Assembly: GCF_000092045.1 (NCBI RefSeq)
Contig: NC_007765.1
Span: 124,001-188,000, forward strand
Source: Rhizobium etli CFN 42
GTDB taxonomy: Bacteria; Pseudomonadota; Alphaproteobacteria; Rhizobiales; Rhizobiaceae
Reading direction: 5' to 3'
Length of the DNA: 64,000 bases
Part shown: piece by piece, positions 53,606-61,883 of the stretch
Numbering within the stretch: position 1 is the stretch's first letter
Layout: each line of letters opens with the position of its first letter
Translations under genes and position numbers: made by a program
Notes under the pieces: model-generated
What the model was told of the DNA's origin: nothing
What the model saw: the letters and a program-made list of their open reading frames with translations, nothing else
The model's database searches: none

Positions 53606-55504
53606 TCACACAAACATATCCAGGTTCTTGATCTCGCCGTCTTCGCCGAAGGCGACGAGCTCGGCGACGAAGCTCGGCAGATAGCCGGTGAAGGCATGCA
53701 CCGCCTGGCCGCCGGCGCGGCCGACGAGATTGAAGATCGGCTCGACGATGATGAGGCCGGTGTCCGGATCGATGCCGATCACTTCGGATATCTCGGTGAC
53801 GGCGCGCCGGCCGCTTTCCAGGCGGTTGAGCTGCACGACGAGCTCGACGGCGGCGACGATCTGCTGGCGGATCGCCGTCACCGGCAGCGAGCTCTGGCCC
53901 TGCAGCACCATCACCTCCAGGCGGGTCATCATGTCCTGCGGCGTGTTGGCATGCGCCGTCGTCATCGAGCCGGCATGGCCGGTGTTCATCGCCTGCAGCA
54001 TGTCGATCGCCTCGGCACCGCGGCACTCGCCGACGATGATGCGGTCGGGGCGCATGCGCAGCGCGTTGCGCACCAGGTCGCGGATGGTGACGCTGGTTTC
54101 GCTCTCCGCCGTCTTCGGCCGCGATTGCAGATAGACGACATGAATGCCGTCGAGCTGCAGTTCGGACGTGTCCTCGACGGCGACAACGCGCTCGCCGACC
54201 GGAATGAACTGCGACAGGCTGTTCAACAGCGTCGTCTTGCCGGAGCCGGTGCCGCCTGAGACGACGATGTTCTTGCGGGCACGCACCGCCGCCTCGAGGA
54301 AGGCGCGCATCGGTTCGCTGAGCGCGCCGGCGGCCACCAGCTTGCTGATGTCGAGCCGCGACTTGCCGCCGAACTTGCGGATGGTGAGGCAGGCGCCCTT
54401 GACGGCGAGCGGCGGGATGACGGCGTTGACGCGCGAACCGTCCGGCATGCGGAAGTCGGCCATCGCCTCGCTCTCGTTGATCGAGCGGTTGGAATCGACG
54501 GCGATGCGCTCGATCACCTTCATCAGCTGCCGCTCGTTGGCGAAGGCGAAGGGGTAGCGTTCGAGCAGGCCGAATTTTTCGACGTAGATCTCGTCATAGC
54601 GCGTCACCATGATTTCCGAGATGACGTCGAGATCCATCAGTTCCGAAATCGTGCCCCAGCGATACATCAGCTCCTCGATATTGGAGCGCAGGTGCATATG
54701 GGCGATCTCGTAGCGATCCCCGGCATTGAACAGCGCCTGCCGGGCCTGGAAGGCGGCGCCGAACTTGGTGTCGAGCTGGGCGAAATCGGAACGAGTGGAT
54801 TCGAAGTTCAGCTTCAGTTGCAGCGCCGAGATCAGCGCCTTGCCGACATCGAAGAGCCGGCGATTGTCCTGCTCTTCGCGCGAAAGGCTCGCCGCGTTCG
54901 ACGAAGCGTCGCGCCGGCCGGTGCGGGCGATGCGCTTTGCCAGCCAGCGGTAGACGGCGTTCTTGATGACGAGGATGACCAGATCCTGCGGCGCTGCATC
55001 AAGCGCCTCCTTGATGAACAGGTCGAGCCGCTCGCGGATGCGGCTGCGCGTCTCCTCGCGGCCGAAGTCGGAGGATTTGACCAGCCGGTCATATTGCGTG
55101 TCTTTTAGCAATCTCTCATGTATTTCCATCTGCAGTGCCAGCACCCGCTCCTGGTCCGGAAACTGCGTCACCGCCTCCGGCGCCGCCGCCGGCTCGACGA
55201 GCTCGATGGTGACATTCGGCACCCAGATCGACATGCCGGCCGAAACCGCCACCGGCGTGCCGGCCCTCAGCGGCTGGTCGTCGACCCGCGTCGGGTTGCG
55301 GCCATGATGCTGCACCGACCAGCCCTGGCCGGACTTGCGCAGCACGAATTGCGGCGAGGAGACGTGGCTGCCGCGCAGGCGCACGACGCCGGCGCCGGCG
55401 GGAAGCGAAAGCGTGCTGCTTTCGCCGACGAAATAGGTCTCGTTCGCCGAGAGCGGGATCACTTCCCGTCCGCTGCCGTCCTCATAGGAAATCTTCAACA
55501 GCAT
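53606..55504 (-). CDS. cpaF: Tad pilus ATPase CpaF/TadA with N-terminal FHA-like domain
   Basis: A 632-residue secretion ATPase. Residues 1-105 are an FHA-like beta domain, followed by a helical region and the CpaF core with Walker A SGGTGSGKTT (416-425), the Asp box (VAVEDTSELQL) and Walker B (RPDRIIVGECRGAEA). This powers pilin polymerisation. The FHA-like extension is not part of the usual CpaF, which is about 450-500 residues; its phosphopeptide-binding residues look degenerate. Confidence 0.92.
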   Translation of the reverse strand: MLLKISYEDGSGREVIPLSANETYFVGESSTLSLPAGAGVVRLRGSHVSSPQFVLRKSGQGWSVQHHGRNPTRVDDQPLRAGTPVAVSAGMSIWVPNVTIELVEPAAAPEAVTQFPDQERVLALQMEIHERLLKDTQYDRLVKSSDFGREETRSRIRERLDLFIKEALDAAPQDLVILVIKNAVYRWLAKRIARTGRRDASSNAASLSREEQDNRRLFDVGKALISALQLKLNFESTRSDFAQLDTKFGAAFQARQALFNAGDRYEIAHMHLRSNIEELMYRWGTISELMDLDVISEIMVTRYDEIYVEKFGLLERYPFAFANERQLMKVIERIAVDSNRSINESEAMADFRMPDGSRVNAVIPPLAVKGACLTIRKFGGKSRLDISKLVAAGALSEPMRAFLEAAVRARKNIVVSGGTGSGKTTLLNSLSQFIPVGERVVAVEDTSELQLDGIHVVYLQSRPKTAESETSVTIRDLVRNALRMRPDRIIVGECRGAEAIDMLQAMNTGHAGSMTTAHANTPQDMMTRLEVMVLQGQSSLPVTAIRQQIVAAVELVVQLNRLESGRRAVTEISEVIGIDPDTGLIIVEPIFNLVGRAGGQAVHAFTGYLPSFVAELVAFGEDGEIKNLDMFV

Positions 55505-55523
55505 GGCTCAATCCCCGAAACGA

Positions 55524-56453
55524 TCACATGCGCGTCCAGTTGATGCTCGGCAGGTCTTCGACGCTATTGTCGGTCGGATTGCGCAGCACGAGGTTGAGGC
55601 TGCCATTCGCCTGGCCCATGGCGAAGATCAGCATCTCGGCTTCCGACGGCGTCACTTCCACCGTCACGTGATTATAGCTGCTATTGGCCTTGGTGACCGC
55701 ACCTTCCGGGGTGGTCGCCGCGCCGACGGCGAGCACCTTGACGTTCTGCAGGAAGGTGCGGGTGACGACGCGGGTGCGGGAGCTGATGCCGAGCTTGTAG
55801 TCCTGTGCCTGCTTCCGGTAGGCGTTGACGTCGTTCTCGTCGGCGCCCGGATATTGGGTGAGATAGTTCTTCAGCATCTGCTCGACCGGCGAGGGCGGCT
55901 GGGCCGGCGCTGCCGGTGCGGCGGGCGCCTGGCCGGATGCGGTCGGGGGCTGCCCGGGCGTTCCCGGCTGCGTCGCGGCGGGCGGCGCCACCGGCTCGAC
56001 CGGTTCGTCGACCGTGCCGAGAATATCGACATAGCTGCCCGGCTCGACGAAATGGCCGACCGCCTCGGCGGCGTTGACCGGCAGGGTGAGCGCCCGCTTG
56101 CCGGGCGCGATCATCGTCGTCAGCCGCCCGCCGTCGGTATCGTCGAAATACTGGAAAAGCAGCACCGAGCCGGCCGGAATGTCGGCCGCGGCAGTTCGGT
56201 CCTTCAGCCATTCCTGATAGGCGCTGGCGGCTGGAACCGCGAGCTTGGCAAGCGGGCCGAAGCTTTCCGGCAGCATCACCGGTTCGGCGAGCATGTCCGG
56301 TGTGATCGCCTGTCCCCTCGTCACCTTCTTGTCGGGCTGGAGCCGCATGAAGGCATAGGCCACCTGCTCGTTCTTGACGCTCTCGGTCCAGAAGTAGAGG
56401 AGAACGCCGGTAATGAGCCCGACGATGACAGCGGCAATGAGCTTCCAGTTCAT
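55524..56453 (-). CDS. cpaB: Flp pilus assembly protein CpaB (RcpC-like)
   Basis: A 309-residue protein with an N-terminal membrane anchor (LIAAVIVGLITGVLLYF), an SAF domain (VTRGQAITPDMLAEPV), and a C-terminal RcpC-like domain split by a Pro/Ala-rich insert (about 150-190). It overlaps the preceding gene by four bases. CpaB proteins normally work with the outer-membrane secretin, which is not found in this cluster. Confidence 0.85.
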   Translation of the reverse strand: MNWKLIAAVIVGLITGVLLYFWTESVKNEQVAYAFMRLQPDKKVTRGQAITPDMLAEPVMLPESFGPLAKLAVPAASAYQEWLKDRTAAADIPAGSVLLFQYFDDTDGGRLTTMIAPGKRALTLPVNAAEAVGHFVEPGSYVDILGTVDEPVEPVAPPAATQPGTPGQPPTASGQAPAAPAAPAQPPSPVEQMLKNYLTQYPGADENDVNAYRKQAQDYKLGISSRTRVVTRTFLQNVKVLAVGAATTPEGAVTKANSSYNHVTVEVTPSEAEMLIFAMGQANGSLNLVLRNPTDNSVEDLPSINWTRM

Positions 56454-57364
56454 GGTGTTGTTCCCCCTACGAAGGGTTGCCTGATTTGAATGACCTCAAC
56501 GGTCCTGCCGTCGGTTTTGCTTCTGGTGTAGAGAACATTGGCTTCGACGCTGCCGCGTCGGCCGTAAAGGGCGGTGACCCCGCCGCGCTCAGCCGGCGGC
56601 GTTTCGATGGTGAAGCCGTCGCGGACAAGCAGGTCGGCGCGCTGATCGGACCAGCGCGCGGCGGCGAGCGTGCCTTTCGACACGACCGTGCGCGACATAT
56701 GGCCTTTGTCACGGTCGCCGATATCGCTCAGCACCTCGACGCCGGCCGGCGGACGCAGCGACATCGGCAGCTTGCCGACATCGGCAGGGGCGGCGAAGGC
56801 CGGCAGCGTCGCCGCGACATCGTCGAAGCGGCTCATCAGCACCTCGGTCATCGGCGCATCGGCAGGCCGGCGGATCATGATCGAGACGCCCGGAATCGGC
56901 GCTTTCGCCGAAGGGCCGTTCGGATCCTGCCGTCTCATATAGTCGAGCGCAGCCTCGCCGTCGCCGTCGAAGAAGCGCACGACAACGGCAAGATCGTCGC
57001 GGATGCGGCTTACCTTCGGGACGATCATCATGTTGGCGGCGATGACGGCGGTCAGTTCCTCCCGGTCGCTGCTTTTCGGCATGGCGGGCCGGGTATTGGC
57101 GGCCAGCACCCGCAGCCAGTCGTCGGTGATATCGGAAATGCTGCGATCGCTCTGGTACGGCGTGAACTCGAGGGGCTGACCGTTGATGACGAGATCGCGC
57201 GGCGCCCGTTCCGGGGTCCCGAGGATGCCGGCCAGCATCGAATTCAGCGTCACCCGGATATCCTTGTAGATCTCGGCGCGCCCCGGTGTGGCCAATACCA
57301 CGGCGAGCCCGACGGCCAGGGCGGTGCCGAGGAGATGAACGGAAATGCGCGACCGCTGTGCCAT
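56450..57364 (-). CDS. Exported protein of unknown function in the Tad cluster
   Basis: A 304-residue protein with a signal peptide (GTALAVGLAVVLATPGRAE). The mature part has no recognised domain; it contains several beta-rich segments and a C-terminal strand pair ending RTVEVIQIRQPFV. It lies between the TadE-like gene and CpaB, with one base before it and a four-base overlap after it. It is not a secretin by length or motif. Position suggests a periplasmic part of the pilus machine. Confidence 0.7.
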   Translation of the reverse strand: MAQRSRISVHLLGTALAVGLAVVLATPGRAEIYKDIRVTLNSMLAGILGTPERAPRDLVINGQPLEFTPYQSDRSISDITDDWLRVLAANTRPAMPKSSDREELTAVIAANMMIVPKVSRIRDDLAVVVRFFDGDGEAALDYMRRQDPNGPSAKAPIPGVSIMIRRPADAPMTEVLMSRFDDVAATLPAFAAPADVGKLPMSLRPPAGVEVLSDIGDRDKGHMSRTVVSKGTLAAARWSDQRADLLVRDGFTIETPPAERGGVTALYGRRGSVEANVLYTRSKTDGRTVEVIQIRQPFVGGTTP

Positions 57365-57365
57365 A

Positions 57366-58046
57366 TCACTTCGCCCCCGGAAAGACGCCGTCGAAGAGAT
57401 CGCCGGAATCGCTGGCTACATCCCGGATTTCCCGGCGCAGCGTCGGATCGTAGCCACGGCGCGTGGTGTCGTTGTTGTGCGAGATGAAGAGCGTCGAGTC
57501 GTCCACTGTGAACGCATCCTTCCAGCGGACGCTGCGGATGGTGTCGAGATCGTCGGAATCCCTGAACTTGTAGACGCGGTCGGCGGTCGCGGTCACAAGC
57601 TGCGGCTTCTCGTCGGCGAGTTCGCCGACCACATCGCCGAAGTCGCGACCATTGCTCTTAAGGGTGTTCTGCACGTCGTCCCAGACGAAGGTTCGTTGAG
57701 GATCGCCGTCGCCTTCATGCGAAGGCGTGCGTGAGCAGTTGATCGCGTCTCCTCCGGGCAGGGCGGGCAAGGCCGGGATCGGGAACACCTTCGAGAAATC
57801 CGACGTGCAGTTGAGGCCGGACGCCTCGGCGAAGGCGGAATTGCGCATGGCAAGCATGGTCGCGACCTTCTTGGTGGAAATCTTGTTGGCGTGAATGACG
57901 AAGATCACGATCAGCAGGATAACCGGCGCGGCGAGCACGAATTCGATCGAGGCCAGACCGCGGCGATCGCGGTGCAGCCGCATCATGAACCCGCCGGCCG
58001 GAGCGTTGCCGGCGTGCTCAGTGTGTGTTGACGGTAGCCCAGGCAT
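57366..58046 (-). CDS. TadE-like pseudopilin
   Basis: A 226-residue protein with the TadE N-terminal signature RDRRGLASIEFVLAAPVILLIVIFVI, a pseudopilin-type membrane helix, and a large extracytoplasmic domain. The ATG at 58046 overlaps the preceding gene by 29 bases but is backed by a strong GGGAGGAG site five bases upstream. TadE-like proteins are minor pilins processed by the prepilin peptidase encoded in the same cluster. Confidence 0.82.
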   Translation of the reverse strand: MPGLPSTHTEHAGNAPAGGFMMRLHRDRRGLASIEFVLAAPVILLIVIFVIHANKISTKKVATMLAMRNSAFAEASGLNCTSDFSKVFPIPALPALPGGDAINCSRTPSHEGDGDPQRTFVWDDVQNTLKSNGRDFGDVVGELADEKPQLVTATADRVYKFRDSDDLDTIRSVRWKDAFTVDDSTLFISHNNDTTRRGYDPTLRREIRDVASDSGDLFDGVFPGAK

Positions 58047-59661
58047 TGGCTCCTCCCTGGTCGAAGACGCGTGTCAGGCCGGTGAAGCTGTCGGCGGCCG
58101 GGCTTTGCTTGATGGTGCCGGAAACCGCGCCGATATCGTCGGCAAGTGTCGCCGGCGCCAGCGAGGCAAGCCAGTCCTGGGTGTAGAGATCGAAGGCCGT
58201 GTAATTATGGACCCAGCTCTGCGCCAGCGCATAGGCGGACGGCGTCTTGTCCTTGAACAAGCGGACCTGGAGCCTGGCGCGCGGCGCACGCGAAACGATC
58301 GCCAGCGTCTGGTAGTCGGTGAGCTGATCGCCTCCGAAGGGCGTGAAGTTGAAGGGGATGCGTCCCTTCAGCCAGTAGGGCTTCGGGAAGGAAAGGAGCG
58401 GCAGATTGGCGCCAGTCACCGAGATCGCCCCGCCCGCCGGGCCGCAGACCTGGTTCCAGATCATGTCGAACTTGCGGGTGAAGTCGTTCTCGTCCTTCGT
58501 CTGCGAGTCGGAATAGCGCGGCGGCACGTCGATCGGCAGCTGGAAGGGGTTGGTGATGCCGAAGCCGACGCCGAAGACCTTGTCCGCGATCCAGAAGCTG
58601 GCATCAAGCGTCAGCTCCTGCCACCAGCTGAGATCGCCGGCATATTGCTCGACAATCGCCTTAAACGGGACCTTGCTCAGATAGGCCGGCCCGAAGGCTT
58701 CGTAGAAGATGTAGAACTCCACCAGTTGATCATCGATGCCGCTCTCATGGTTGACCCAGTCGCGGATATGGCTGCCGTCGACGCCGCCTGCCGTCAACGG
58801 GCCCTTGCCGTTGGGGAAGCCGCGGTTGGCGTATTCGCCGCGCATCAAGAGCGGATCCTGTCCCTGCGTACCATAGGACATCGCAAGGCACATTTCCGTA
58901 TAGGCAGCGGCTGGATTGACGCCATCACGGTCCACCGGCAGGTTGCCGCCGGCGCCTTCTCCGGCCCGTCCGCAAGACTCGCAGGGCGGATGGAAGACGA
59001 CGTGATCCGACTTGTTCAACCGAACCAGATGCAAGGCCTCATTGCCGACCCGCTCGGGAAAGCTTTCAACGAGGTAATCGTTGAGATCATTCATCGCATC
59101 GATGATGTCACTGGATTTGTTGATCAGACCCAAGGGATCATATTTGACCTGCGCCGCCACCGTATAGGCGATCGCCTTGGTGGCTTCGGTCGCGCGGAAC
59201 CCCTGGAATGCCAAGCAGGCGCCATAGATGATGCCGCCGACGATCGGGACTTTCTGCCAGCCGGGGCAATAGGGCATCGGCGGAAGCGGCGGCAATAGCG
59301 ACGCCGGTCCGAAGCCTTCGGTGAAGGAATACTGGGCGAGTTTCGCCAGAATGGCGGCCGAGCGCAGGGCCAGTTCCGCGGTGGTCAGCTGGTAGGCGAC
59401 CGAGGTCGCCATGACCACGGTGGCCTGCGAGGAGGCGACATTGTTCATCGCCATGATGTTGAGATAGCGCGCCTCCCAATCGGCATGGACGAGTGCGGCG
59501 GCGTCGGCGGTATCCTGCGTGCGCTGCTTGTCATAGATCATCTGCCCGGTGTTCAGGATCCACACGATCATCAGCGCGAGCGCAATCGTCATGTAGAGGA
59601 TGATCGGAGACAGGAAGCCGCGCTGGTCGCGGTGGAGTCGATTGATGAAGGACGGTGTCAT
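58018..59661 (-). CDS. TadG-like exported protein
   Basis: A 547-residue protein with the TadG/E-type N terminus (RDQRGFLSPIILYMTIALALMIVWILNTGQMIYDKQRTQDTADAAALVHA) and a long extracytoplasmic domain without a von Willebrand motif that I can see. It overlaps the preceding TadE-like gene by four bases and the following one by 29. Long TadG proteins may cap or anchor the pilus. Confidence 0.82.
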   Translation of the reverse strand: MTPSFINRLHRDQRGFLSPIILYMTIALALMIVWILNTGQMIYDKQRTQDTADAAALVHADWEARYLNIMAMNNVASSQATVVMATSVAYQLTTAELALRSAAILAKLAQYSFTEGFGPASLLPPLPPMPYCPGWQKVPIVGGIIYGACLAFQGFRATEATKAIAYTVAAQVKYDPLGLINKSSDIIDAMNDLNDYLVESFPERVGNEALHLVRLNKSDHVVFHPPCESCGRAGEGAGGNLPVDRDGVNPAAAYTEMCLAMSYGTQGQDPLLMRGEYANRGFPNGKGPLTAGGVDGSHIRDWVNHESGIDDQLVEFYIFYEAFGPAYLSKVPFKAIVEQYAGDLSWWQELTLDASFWIADKVFGVGFGITNPFQLPIDVPPRYSDSQTKDENDFTRKFDMIWNQVCGPAGGAISVTGANLPLLSFPKPYWLKGRIPFNFTPFGGDQLTDYQTLAIVSRAPRARLQVRLFKDKTPSAYALAQSWVHNYTAFDLYTQDWLASLAPATLADDIGAVSGTIKQSPAADSFTGLTRVFDQGGANAWATVNTH

Positions 59662-60455
59662 AACAGGTTCACCTCCGCCGTCGAGATCGTGTAGTAGCGC
59701 CCGTCCTTCCTATGGCCGCGGGCAAAGACCCAGCCGGCATATTCGAGCAGCAGGAAGCGCGCTTCGACCTTGGCCGTGACAGGCACATGCGGCGAGCGGT
59801 TGATGGCGGCATAGAGCGCCATCGGGGCGCGGTCGACGGTGACCGTGACGTTCTGCGGGTCGAACATGTAACGGGCCTGGTTGCGCATCGCGCGCCAGTT
59901 CTTCGAAAGGCCCGAGGCGTCGGCAAGGCTCTTCAGCGCCTCTTCCGGCGGCTGACAGGCGCCGACGCATTTCAGCTGGTCGTAGGGAGCGGCCGGAATC
60001 AGCGCCAGGCGGGCGGCAAGATCGGCCTTGCCCGCTGCAGCATCGTCATCGCAGGTCTTGGGGCCGATGAAGCTGTGGATGGTGATCGGCAGGGCCGGGC
60101 AGAAATAGACGCGGGCGCTGCGCGCCGCCGCATAGGCGGCATAGTGGGTGAAGAGGTGGTTTTTGGCCAGGATCGTGAACTGGAAGACCACGAACATGAA
60201 GAAGACGAAGATCGGCGTGACCAGCACGAAATCCATCATCGTCGTGCTGCCTGACATATCGCCGTGAAGCTCCGATATCCGGCGCCGTCGAGCGGAGAGC
60301 CGCGGCAGCAGCAGCATTGAGGTTAGCAACAGCATGGCGATCGCGAAGGTGCCGAGAAGCGCGCCGTGATCCTGGGGGATCCAGAAGGTCCGCGAGTGCA
60401 GGATCGAACTCCAGAAAGCACCGTCGAAAGTGGGGCGTTCGAGTTCCGCGCGCAT
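59658..60455 (-). CDS. TadE-like pseudopilin with additional N-terminal membrane segment
   Basis: A 265-residue protein. A first membrane segment (GALLGTFAIAMLLLTSMLLLP) precedes the TadE-like region (MSGSTTMMDFVLVTPIFVFFMFVVFQFTILAKNHLFTHYAAYAAARSARV). The mature domain has Cys pairs (YFCPA, KTCDD, KCVGACQPP) that may form disulfides. It sits five bases after the prepilin peptidase. The extra first helix is unusual for TadE. Confidence 0.78.
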   Translation of the reverse strand: MRAELERPTFDGAFWSSILHSRTFWIPQDHGALLGTFAIAMLLLTSMLLLPRLSARRRRISELHGDMSGSTTMMDFVLVTPIFVFFMFVVFQFTILAKNHLFTHYAAYAAARSARVYFCPALPITIHSFIGPKTCDDDAAAGKADLAARLALIPAAPYDQLKCVGACQPPEEALKSLADASGLSKNWRAMRNQARYMFDPQNVTVTVDRAPMALYAAINRSPHVPVTAKVEARFLLLEYAGWVFARGHRKDGRYYTISTAEVNLL

Positions 60456-60460
60456 TGCCG

Positions 60461-61024
60461 TTACCTCACGAGTGAAAGAGGGGTGAAATCAGGCATGAAC
60501 AGGCACCAGAGAAGTCCGAGAGCGGCGGCGACGCCGAAACGGACGGTATGATGTGTTTCTCGCGGCTTCAGCACGGTGGCTGCATCGCGGAAACCTGCGG
60601 GCAGCAGCAGGGCGAACAGTCCGACGGTTCGCGCCAGCACGCCCCATTGAACCCGCCGCGCCATCGAGAAGACGGCAATTGCGCCGCCGATCATCAGCGA
60701 TGCGAGCGTCACGTCGATGGCAGGCCAGAGGCCGAGAACGGCGCCGAGCGCCGCCATCAGCTTGACGTCACCACCGCCGCAGCCTCCGGCTGCGAAGGCG
60801 ATGATGAAGATCAGGCCTGAAGCAAGCAGGCCGGCAAAAGCCAGGCCGATCCCCGCAAGGCCGCCGCCGATCGCCGCCAGCATGAACCCGCCGAGCAGGC
60901 AGGGGTAGGTGACGGCGTTGGGGATCTGACCATAGCGGTGATCGAACACCGCCGCGGTCGTGGCGCAGGCGACGGCAAGAGCCGCCGCCGCTGGCATGAG
61001 GGTCAGATCGTAGGTCATGTCCAT
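60461..61024 (-). CDS. cpaA: Prepilin peptidase CpaA/TadV
   Basis: A 187-residue A24-type aspartic peptidase in the inner membrane. The two catalytic Asp residues are D28 (AVFDHRYGQIPN) and D86 (GCGGGDVKLMAALG). It lacks the N-terminal methylase half, as usual for Tad systems. It follows the pilin gene by 14 bases and would cleave the pilin and TadE-like proteins. Confidence 0.9.
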   Translation of the reverse strand: MDMTYDLTLMPAAAALAVACATTAAVFDHRYGQIPNAVTYPCLLGGFMLAAIGGGLAGIGLAFAGLLASGLIFIIAFAAGGCGGGDVKLMAALGAVLGLWPAIDVTLASLMIGGAIAVFSMARRVQWGVLARTVGLFALLLPAGFRDAATVLKPRETHHTVRFGVAAALGLLWCLFMPDFTPLSLVR

Positions 61025-61038
61025 GACACCGAACCCGC

Positions 61039-61242
61039 TTATTGACCCGGCTCAGGAATTCTCTCGGCGTCGGAGAGAGCCGTGTTCTTTTCGTTGAACC
61101 ATTCGCCGATCTGTTTGCCGAATGCGAGCAGGAGCAGCATCAGCGGAATGACGATAAGGGCGACGGCCAGGACGATCTGGGCCATGTCGCCGCGTTCGTC
61201 CTTGTGAAGTGCAACTGCGAGAGTCTTGAGTTTTGCAAACAT
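61039..61242 (-). CDS. Flp-like pilin
   Basis: A 67-residue protein starting at ATG 61242: a short basic leader, then DERGDMAQIVLAVALIVIPLMLLLLAFGKQIGEWFNE, the single hydrophobic helix of a Flp pilin, and a polar tail. Cleavage would follow the Gly of DERG. The residue five after that Gly, normally Glu in Flp pilins, is Ile here. It is the first gene of the cluster, so it is probably the major subunit, but it may be a variant pseudopilin. Confidence 0.75.
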   Translation of the reverse strand: MFAKLKTLAVALHKDERGDMAQIVLAVALIVIPLMLLLLAFGKQIGEWFNEKNTALSDAERIPEPGQ

Positions 61243-61751
61243 CTGCGTATTCCTCGTTCCATGGTTTGTTTCGGATCGAAGACCTTGGTGAAGAAGAAGC
61301 AAGCATACGCCATCGATCCGAACCAGCACGTTGCTCGTTCCAATGATTTTTTCTGCTTCTGCTTTTCTTCCCCGGTCGCCAACGCTTGTTGAGCAACATC
61401 ATTAAGACCCAAGAGTGCGCCCAAGGCCAGCCCTCCGTCAAGCAAACGGAAGGCAGGGTTCCAATTGTCTTGGAGGCGTCGCCTGCAGACAGGCGCTTGA
61501 CGGTGGCGTTTTCAGGCTAACAGGCTGATTAAGCTATAGTTTTTTTCGGTGAGGCATGCAGCGGAGCGATTTTCGCGGATATCGTCGGCTGCTCCATTAT
61601 TGGTCAATGGTTTCAAAGCGATAGAAGAGGCGGAAGCAAGGCGGCCAAAGTGGCGGGCGGGCGAGGGCGCCCCCATGGCGTTGCTTGCCGATCTGGATTA
61701 AGCTCGTCCTGAATATTGGTATGGCCCGTCAGTCGTTCCGGAGACAAAACC
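61243..61751. other. Divergent intergenic region between the two CpaF-bearing units
   Basis: No gene is recognised. It must contain promoters for the pilin operon (minus) and the small-peptide/CpaF unit (plus). A T-rich run with an upstream TAAGCTATAG sits near 61530-61550, but no confident promoter could be fixed. Confidence 0.4.
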
Positions 61752-61883
61752 ATGGAAACGATGAGCAGCGTCTTGATACTTGCATTGGTCCTCATTCCAC
61801 TGATGTTGTTCTTTCCGACTGCTGTCCAGATGATGGTAACGCTGTTCGGCATGAGCTCCGTCCTTGTCGGGATGCCGCTCTGA
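61752..61883 (+). CDS. 43-residue hydrophobic peptide coupled to cpaF2
   Basis: A short frame METMSSVLILALVLIPLMLFF and on, 43 residues and almost wholly hydrophobic. GGAG lies eight bases before its ATG, and its TGA shares one base with the ATG of the CpaF gene (TGATG), the same coupling seen elsewhere in this window. This favours a real small membrane protein, perhaps a pilin-like or anchoring subunit for the second ATPase. Confidence 0.6.
   Translation: METMSSVLILALVLIPLMLFFPTAVQMMVTLFGMSSVLVGMPL

Noticed and set aside
56450..57364. Exported protein in the Tad cluster as the missing secretin
   Set aside because: At 304 residues it is too short, and it lacks the repeated beta-strand C-terminal secretin pattern and BON-like N-domain.
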